In this document: positions 59,257 to 64,000 of the stretch, in pieces | Position numbering within the stretch: the stretch's first letter is position 1 | How the letters are laid out: each line of letters begins with the position of its first letter | NCBI RefSeq assembly: GCF_036906915.1 | Contig: NZ_JBAKHX010000005.1 | Coordinates: 167,168-231,167 of the forward strand | Direction of reading: 5' to 3' | Length of the DNA: 64,000 nt | Source: Phytohabitans sp036906915 | GTDB lineage: Bacteria > Actinomycetota > Actinomycetes > Mycobacteriales > Micromonosporaceae | Notes under the pieces: model-generated | What the model saw: the letters and a program-made list of their open reading frames with translations, nothing else | Told to the model about the DNA's origin: nothing | Database searches by the model: none | Made by a program: the position numbers and the translations under genes

Positions 59257-60386
59257 GGTTCCGGACGATCCCCGCGAGCCCGGCGGATCCGCTTCGGGTC
59301 GTCATCGTCGGCGCCGGCGGTATGGGCCGGGCCTGGCTCGCCACCGTCGCGGACTCGCCCGAGGTCACGCTCACCGGCATCGCCGACCTGGATGCGGCGC
59401 TGGCACGGGACGTCGCCGACTCGGCTGGCCTGCCGGACCTCCCGGTCGGCACCGACGCCGCCGCCCTCGCCCGGCAGACCGGCGCCCAGGCGCTGATCAA
59501 TGCGACCACGCCCGAGGCGCACCACCCTGTGACCACTGCGGCGTTGTTCGCCGGCCTGCCGGTGCTCGGCGAGAAACCGGTCGCAGAGAACGTGAGCCGG
59601 GCGCTGTCGATGGCTGCCGCGGCCGAGGTCACCGGTGAACTGTTCATGGTCAGCCAGTCCCGCCGCTGGAACCCGTACCTCGCCACGCTGCGAGGGATGA
59701 TCACACGCCTCGGCACGATCGGGACGATGACCACGTCGTTCTTCCGATCCGAGCGGTTCGGCGGATTCCGCGACCTGATGGCGTATCCGCTGCTGATCGA
59801 CATGGCGATCCACGCCTTCGACTCGGCACGTTACCTGCTCGATGCCGAGCCCGTGACGGCGTACTGCCAGTCGTACAACCCGCCGTGGAGCTGGTACGCG
59901 GGGGACGCCAACGCGACCGTGGTGTTCGAGATGGACGGCGGCACCCGGTACGTCTACAACGGCAGCTGGTGCAGTCCCGGCGAGGTCACCTCGTGGAACG
60001 GGACCTGGCGGGTTAGCGGCGAGAAGGGCACCGCGACCTGGGACGGCGACCACGAGCCGGTCCTTGACGCCGAGTTGGACGCCGGCGAACCGGCCGACTC
60101 GCCGAACTTCGGGATCGCCGGCGCCTTGCAGGCATTCGTGCGGGCGCTGCGGACCGGGCAGCCGCCGTCCGGCGAGGTGCACGAGAACGTGATGAGCCTG
60201 GCGATGGTGGAGGCGGCGGTGCAGTCCGCGACGAGCGGCCGGCTCGAGCGCTTGGACGACGTGCTCGAGCGGGCCCACGCACAGGCACTACGGGAGGAGA
60301 CCCGGGCGGACGTACGGAACGCCCTCGCTGGATGGTCCTCGGTACGGGACATACTGGCCGGCACGGAGCGGATGGAGACGCGATGA
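59253..60386 (+). CDS. Gfo/Idh/MocA family oxidoreductase
   Basis: 377 aa from the GTG at 59253, overlapping the ThuA stop by four bases. N-terminal Rossmann loop VIVGAGGMGRAWLATVADSP, catalytic-type GEKPVAENVS with the conserved Lys, and YPLLIDMAIHAFDSARYLL containing the Asp/His substrate pair. ThuA plus Gfo/Idh dehydrogenase is the thuAB-like arrangement for oxidising disaccharides to 3-keto forms. The substrate is probably trehalose, maltitol, sucrose or an inositol; not decidable here. Confidence 0.93.
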   Translation: MRFRTIPASPADPLRVVIVGAGGMGRAWLATVADSPEVTLTGIADLDAALARDVADSAGLPDLPVGTDAAALARQTGAQALINATTPEAHHPVTTAALFAGLPVLGEKPVAENVSRALSMAAAAEVTGELFMVSQSRRWNPYLATLRGMITRLGTIGTMTTSFFRSERFGGFRDLMAYPLLIDMAIHAFDSARYLLDAEPVTAYCQSYNPPWSWYAGDANATVVFEMDGGTRYVYNGSWCSPGEVTSWNGTWRVSGEKGTATWDGDHEPVLDAELDAGEPADSPNFGIAGALQAFVRALRTGQPPSGEVHENVMSLAMVEAAVQSATSGRLERLDDVLERAHAQALREETRADVRNALAGWSSVRDILAGTERMETR

Positions 60387-60613
60387 CCGAGCTGCGCGTC
60401 GCGGTGGGGGTACACGACCAGGCGATCAACGGCGTTGGCGCGGGCGGCACGGCGTGGGCTATTGCCTTCACTGAGCCTGACGGACCAGCACTGGAGACCG
60501 ATCTCGTGCCTATCCAGCCTCTGCCAGCCGGGCCACGTGGTGAATGCGAGGCTGTGCCGGTGCCGCGCGGACCGATCAGGCAACCCGATCCGCCAGGTCC
60601 ACCACGGCGCTGA
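60383..60613 (+). CDS. Short, probably truncated protein coupled to the oxidoreductase
   Basis: 76 aa beginning in an ATGA overlap with the oxidoreductase stop. The first 40 residues (MTELRVAVGVHDQAINGVGA, then WAIAFTEPDGP) look like the start of a real protein, but the tail is Pro/Arg-rich and runs into the convergent hydrolase gene (overlap 38 bases). A third gene of the operon was probably cut here. Family not recognised. Confidence 0.5.
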   Translation: MTELRVAVGVHDQAINGVGAGGTAWAIAFTEPDGPALETDLVPIQPLPAGPRGECEAVPVPRGPIRQPDPPGPPRR

Positions 60614-61412
60614 CTAGTTGTTCGCCCGACAGTAGAGCCATGTCGTTGTGGTCGGCGCCGTCGACTGCGACGACCCGTGCCAGCACCGGGGCATGGTCGG
60701 CGACGGCTCGGCTCTGCGCCGGCGGCACGATCGAGTCGGCGGTGCCGTACACGACGACGGTCGGCACTCGCACCCGGGGCAGCAGATCCATCACCGGGAA
60801 ACGGTCTCGGGCCAGCAACCGCACCGGAAGTAGCGGATAGTGCTCCTGGCCTACGGACGGCAGATCGGTGAAGGGCGAACGCAGCACCAGGCCGGCGGGC
60901 GGGTGTTCGGTAGCCAGCGCGGTTGCCACAGCGGCGCCGAGGCTTTCGCCGTAGTAGAGCAGCCGTTGGTCCGGAATCCCGGCGTGTTCGATCAGGTACG
61001 TCCGTGCCGCGCGTACGTCGTATGCCAGGCCCTGCTCACTCGGGCTGCCCGGGTTGCCGCCGTAGCCGCGGTAGTCGACGAGCAGCACGGTCAGGCCCTC
61101 GTTGGCCAGGGCCTCGGCGAGTGGGGCCCGAGCGAGCCGGTTGCCCGCGTTGCCGGGCGCCACCAGCACGGCCGCGCGTCGGTCCGGCGATCCAGACGGT
61201 GGCGGGATGAGCCACGCACTCAGACGCAGCCCGTCGGCGGTCGGCAGTGTGACGTCCCGTCCGCCGGGGATCACCTGGGCGGCCGGTGGCGGTGCCGACC
61301 GATCCGGGAAGTAGATCAATCGCCGCTGCAGCACCCAGATCACGGCGATCACAAGCACTAGTACCAGGAGCACGACCAGCCCCACCCGCGCGAGAGCCGG
61401 CAGCTTTACCAC
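60576..61412 (-). CDS. Membrane-anchored alpha/beta hydrolase (BEM46/serine aminopeptidase-like)
   Basis: 278 aa. An N-terminal helix (ALARVGLVVLLVLVLVIAVIW) anchors it to the membrane. Oxyanion loop LVAPGNAGNR, GYGGNPGSPSEQGLAYDV, nucleophile Ser157 in YYGESLGAA, then acid in VVYGTADSIVPP and base in VDGADHND. Activity on esters or peptides is likely; the physiological substrate is unknown. Lies downstream of the xylanase on the same strand, past a terminator. Confidence 0.88.
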   Translation of the reverse strand: MVKLPALARVGLVVLLVLVLVIAVIWVLQRRLIYFPDRSAPPPAAQVIPGGRDVTLPTADGLRLSAWLIPPPSGSPDRRAAVLVAPGNAGNRLARAPLAEALANEGLTVLLVDYRGYGGNPGSPSEQGLAYDVRAARTYLIEHAGIPDQRLLYYGESLGAAVATALATEHPPAGLVLRSPFTDLPSVGQEHYPLLPVRLLARDRFPVMDLLPRVRVPTVVVYGTADSIVPPAQSRAVADHAPVLARVVAVDGADHNDMALLSGEQLVSAVVDLADRVA

Positions 61413-61454
61413 GACTCCATTGTCCGCCCGACAAGCTGGGTCGCGGTCGCCTAC

Positions 61455-61487
61455 GTCCGGGACGGGTGGCTTGCGCCCGTCCCGGAC
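61455..61487 (-). terminator. Terminator hairpin after the xylanase gene
   Basis: A 12-bp perfect stem, GTCCGGGACGGG (61455-61466) with CCCGTCCCGGAC (61476-61487), and a nine-base loop. It begins ten bases past the xylanase stop on the minus strand. Confidence 0.78.
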
Positions 61488-61496
61488 AGGCGGTGC

Positions 61497-62978
61497 TCAG
61501 GAGGCGGTGCAGACCGGAGTCAGGCCGGTGGCCGTCCCGGTGCCCTGGAAGCCGAACTGGGTGGACTGGCCGGTATTTACCCGGCCGTTGTAGCTGAGAT
61601 TGCTGAACTGCACGGCGCCACTGTTGCCGCCGCGGGTGGCGTTCCAGCTGTTGGTCACCGTAGAACCGGACGGCAGGGTGAGCAGGACGTTCCACCCGTT
61701 GATCGGCGCGGTGCCGGCGGTGACCGTCACGGTGGCCACGAAGCCGCCGGTCCAGGAGTCCAGTGAGACTGTGGCCGTGCAGCCAGTGCTCGGGGTAGGC
61801 GACACCGTCGGCGATACCGTCGGCGACACCGACGGGCTCGACGGGGTGTTCGGCGAGGTCGGGTTGATCGGGACACGGCCCTTGTTCAGCTCGTCGAGGA
61901 CCGCGGTGTAGGCAGCCTTCTTCTGGTAGTTGCCGTTGCTGCCGGTGAACAGCAGGCCCCTCTCCGAGGAACGCCACGACTCGCTGTCGGAGATGCCCCA
62001 GACGGTAATGCCGGTGCATTTCGCGACGTTCAGGCAGGCCCGGACGACCTTGCGGTAGTTCTCCGCCTGGCCTGCGCCGATGTCGTTGTTGCTCAGGTCG
62101 TCGTCAATGTCCAGCTCGGTGATGTGCACCTCGACGCCGAGGTCGGCGAAGCGCTGGATGTTGGCCTGCAGGTCGTTGGTGATGATGCTGTTCGGGTTGT
62201 CGTTGAAGTGCGCCTGGAACCCGACGCAGTCGATGTACTGCCGGTAGTTGCGGACGATGTCGTACAGCGCGTTGGCCTTGCGGTTCTGGGTGCCGCCCTG
62301 GACCGTCAGGCCCTCGACGTCGTAGTCGTTGATGCAAAGCTTGGTGGTCAGCCCGCCGGCCTGCACGACCTGCTTGGCCCGGATGAACGAGTCCCGGATG
62401 ACGTCGGTGTCGCCGGCGTCGAAGAAGTCGCCGTCGCCGTTCGCGTCCCGGTTCAGGCTGTGCGGCCACTGGGTGCGGCGCCTGCCGGTGTTGTTGTCGT
62501 CCAGCGCCTCGTTCACGACGTCCCAGTACGCGATCCTGTTGCCCCAGCGGTTCAGGGCGTTGCCGATGAAGGTGTTCAGCGTCGCCTGGTTGGCACCCTG
62601 CAGCGCGCCGGCCTGCGAGTGCCACACCATCGTGTGGCCGCGGACCAGCATGTTGTTGGTCTGGGCGTAGTTGACCAGGGTGTCGGCGTTGCCCGTGTTT
62701 TGCAGACCACCGGTCGACGTGGCGATCGTCGACGGCTTCATGTCGTTCTCGGGAGTCAGCTGGTTGAACTCCTGACCGACGATCGAGCTGAGCCGGCCGG
62801 GTGAGGCAGCGACGCCGAAGAACAGCCCGGCCTGGGCGGCCGCGGCCCGTAGCGTCGTCTCGGCCGCGGCGGCCGGGCCGATGGACTGGACCGCCACAGC
62901 GCCGCCTACCAGCAGCAACACCGCCGTTGGCAAAGCTATGCTAGTCACCTTTTTGCGCTGTCTCAGGCTGCTGTTCAC
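61497..62978 (-). CDS. Secreted GH10 endo-1,4-beta-xylanase with C-terminal CBM2
   Basis: 493 aa. Signal peptide 1-39 (twin Arg-less Sec type, ending AAAA). GH10 barrel about 41-370 with acid/base Glu157 in WDVVNEALDD, nucleophile Glu288 in VHITELDID, and the conserved FNQLTPENDMKPSTI and GITVWGISDSESW. A Pro/Ser/Thr linker (371-398, made of SP-T/V units) joins a CBM2 (399-493) with Cys at both ends and the family's surface Trp positions (DSWTGGF, INGWNV, TNSWNAT). It cleaves xylan outside the cell. Confidence 0.95.
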   Translation of the reverse strand: MNSSLRQRKKVTSIALPTAVLLLVGGAVAVQSIGPAAAAETTLRAAAAQAGLFFGVAASPGRLSSIVGQEFNQLTPENDMKPSTIATSTGGLQNTGNADTLVNYAQTNNMLVRGHTMVWHSQAGALQGANQATLNTFIGNALNRWGNRIAYWDVVNEALDDNNTGRRRTQWPHSLNRDANGDGDFFDAGDTDVIRDSFIRAKQVVQAGGLTTKLCINDYDVEGLTVQGGTQNRKANALYDIVRNYRQYIDCVGFQAHFNDNPNSIITNDLQANIQRFADLGVEVHITELDIDDDLSNNDIGAGQAENYRKVVRACLNVAKCTGITVWGISDSESWRSSERGLLFTGSNGNYQKKAAYTAVLDELNKGRVPINPTSPNTPSSPSVSPTVSPTVSPTPSTGCTATVSLDSWTGGFVATVTVTAGTAPINGWNVLLTLPSGSTVTNSWNATRGGNSGAVQFSNLSYNGRVNTGQSTQFGFQGTGTATGLTPVCTAS

Positions 62979-63039
62979 GGGACCTTCCTCAGTGCTTGAT
63001 GTCAGGCGATCGGCATTTATGTATGTCTTTTAAGGGGCA

Positions 63040-63089
63040 GTATCGATACCGACTGGTCGCGCTGTCAACAATTTCCGGAACTGTTCCGG
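63040..63089. promoter_or_regulatory. Two palindromes upstream of the xylanase gene
   Basis: GTATCGATAC (63040-63049) and CCGGAAC-T-GTTCCGG (63075-63089) are perfect palindromes 62 and 97 bases upstream of the start. The first has a LacI-type CG core; the second resembles sites found before glycosidase genes. Neither matches the GTCGATACGCATCGAC operator of the local LacI gene, so another regulator is expected. Confidence 0.6.
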
Positions 63090-63253
63090 AGAGTTTCAGG
63101 AGGTGAAGAAGTCAGCAAAAGCCCGCTTGTGCAGGTAGGAGGAGCGTGCGAGCGGGTCGCCGGCCTCGGGCTCGGAGGGAAACGCTCGATCGCGTTCGTC
63201 ATCGACGCCGCAAGTACCGGAACGGTCCAAGGTGGAAGCTATCCGGGTTTGGT

Positions 63254-63604
63254 TCAGTGCTCGCCGGCCGCCGGGTCGTCGTGGGTCTGCATTTCGCGCA
63301 GCGCCTCGTCAGCCGCGATGACCTCCTGGTACCACTGCCGGTGCACCTTGTACGTGCGGTCGAGCTCGATCTTGTAATACATCCCGCTCGGCTTGCCGAA
63401 CCAGAAGTCGCGCGGCACGCGCCGCACCTCGCCGCGGCCCACGATGAGGATCGCGCGGTCGGTGACCACCAACGTCTCCGCCGGCACCGTGAAGATCCCC
63501 GAACCGGTCACCGTGACGAATCCCGTCTGGACCTGCTCACCGGGCTCCAGGTGCGGCGCTGCCCGGGTGGCGATCATCTTGACCCGTCGTTCCTTGTAGC
63601 CCAC
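63254..63604 (-). CDS. Small hypothetical protein, possibly PH-like fold
   Basis: 116 aa from the GTG at 63604, with AGGAAA upstream. The pattern LEPGEQVQTGFVTVTG, then TLVVTDRAILIVGRG and MYYKIELDRTYKVHRQWYQE resembles bacterial PH-like domains that follow secretion or membrane cues. The last 25 residues are acidic and probably disordered. No neighbour suggests a role. Confidence 0.75.
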   Translation of the reverse strand: MGYKERRVKMIATRAAPHLEPGEQVQTGFVTVTGSGIFTVPAETLVVTDRAILIVGRGEVRRVPRDFWFGKPSGMYYKIELDRTYKVHRQWYQEVIAADEALREMQTHDDPAAGEH

Positions 63605-63750
63605 GGCTTTCCTCCGATACCAGACGCACGTCCGGGCGGCCCGATCCTAGGGCAGGCGAGCATGGTGGTGGTCCGGTTCGGCTCGGCCTGAAGCGGAGGG
63701 TTCGGCGCAAGGCCAAGCCGCCTTGCCATGAACGGCTATCATCACGGCCG

Positions 63751-63972
63751 ATGTTTGCGACACCTGAGAACGGGATGAATCAGCCGGTGCACGTCCGGGC
63801 GGCGCGGCCGGGCGACGGCCAAGCCATGTTCGGCCTTGGTATGGCGCAGCCGGGCTTCGAGGTCAGTGACGGCGTACGGTTTTATGCCCGCGAGGTGCTG
63901 CAGGAGTGGATCGCCAGCCCGGGACGCGACATCTTAACCCGAGTTCCGCAGTTCGTAGGCACGCGAGTGTGA
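63751..63972 (+). pseudogene. Truncated GNAT acetyltransferase fragment
   Basis: 73 codons. The start (VHVRAARPGDGQAMFGLGMA, then VRFYAREVLQEWIASPGRDI) matches the first beta strand and helices of GNAT N-acetyltransferases, but the acetyl-CoA-binding half is absent and the frame ends in an unrelated tail 28 bases before the window edge. Either a relic or a frameshifted gene continuing past the window. Confidence 0.55.
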
Positions 63973-64000
63973 TCGGTTCTGAGTCGTTGCTGGTCAGCGA

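Noticed and set aside
1..64000. tRNA, rRNA or riboswitch genes
   Set aside because: No T-loop consensus with matching acceptor and anticodon stems, rRNA core sequence or known riboswitch core was seen by eye. A covariance-model search would be needed for weak cases.

Overview
The window reads as chromosomal DNA of a high-GC Gram-positive soil actinomycete. Most genes are about 70% GC with strong third-position GC bias. GTG and TTG starts are common, as are secreted and lipo-proteins, and the carbohydrate-active enzymes (GH5, GH10, GH16 with CBM2 and CBM6/35-like modules), the C-terminal BTAD regulator and the DrrB-like transporter remnant fit a Micromonosporaceae- or Pseudonocardiaceae-like organism. 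That placement is inference. No rRNA, tRNA, CRISPR array, intact insertion sequence or replication origin was found.

Layout. 0-5.9 kb: a proteolytic cluster with an upstream protein of unknown function (probably cut by the window edge), a subtilisin-like S8 protease, a small protein that is a free-standing copy of the protease's C-terminal domain, a 76-aa peptide, and an M4 thermolysin-like protease. None of these has a visible signal peptide. 5.9-9 kb: two overlapping HEAT-repeat genes, one fused to a MerR head, then a secreted HNH nuclease. 9-16.4 kb: an M48 protease with LemA, a secreted tripeptidyl-peptidase-like hydrolase, a small Cys-rich secreted protein, a DUF885 protein and a frameshifted gene. 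16.7-25 kb: a 2056-aa RHS/YD-repeat polymorphic toxin with a Hint autoprocessing domain and a deaminase-like tip, followed at once by a HEAT-repeat protein that is the natural immunity candidate. This is the most system-like locus in the window. 25-33.2 kb: a truncated TPR-type regulator, a cyclase-family enzyme, two coupled MmcQ/YjbR proteins, a stress-type operon (NmrA-like, DoxX, pirin) behind a readable promoter, and a tandem pair of secreted three-repeat proteins. 33.2-45.7 kb: a large STAND/BTAD regulator, lipoproteins, an esterase, small enzymes, a decayed ABC permease, a BspA-like LRR lipoprotein, and a TetR/flavin monooxygenase divergent pair with two operators.

46-49.5 kb is a lower-GC island (about 50-55% in sampled stretches) carrying convergent GH16 and GH5 glycosidases that share a strong bidirectional terminator. 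49.7-56.4 kb mixes intact genes (MarR, barrel-fold secreted protein, PLP decarboxylase, threonine dehydratase-like enzyme, CapA) with several multiply frameshifted relics (an NAD(P)-binding protein, PEP-mutase-like, ArsR-like, PD40 propeller). 57.2-60.6 kb is a LacI-ThuA-Gfo/Idh sugar-catabolism unit in which an identical 16-bp operator precedes both the regulator and its target operon. 60.6-64 kb holds an alpha/beta hydrolase, a GH10-CBM2 xylanase with its own operator-like palindromes, a small hypothetical protein and a truncated GNAT gene.

Functional themes are extracellular degradation of protein and plant or fungal polysaccharide, contact-dependent or secreted competition (RHS toxin, HNH nuclease), and many local one-gene regulators. 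The number of frameshifted relics (at least nine) suggests an accessory chromosome-arm-type region undergoing decay. Single-base sequencing errors cannot be excluded for those with only one shift.
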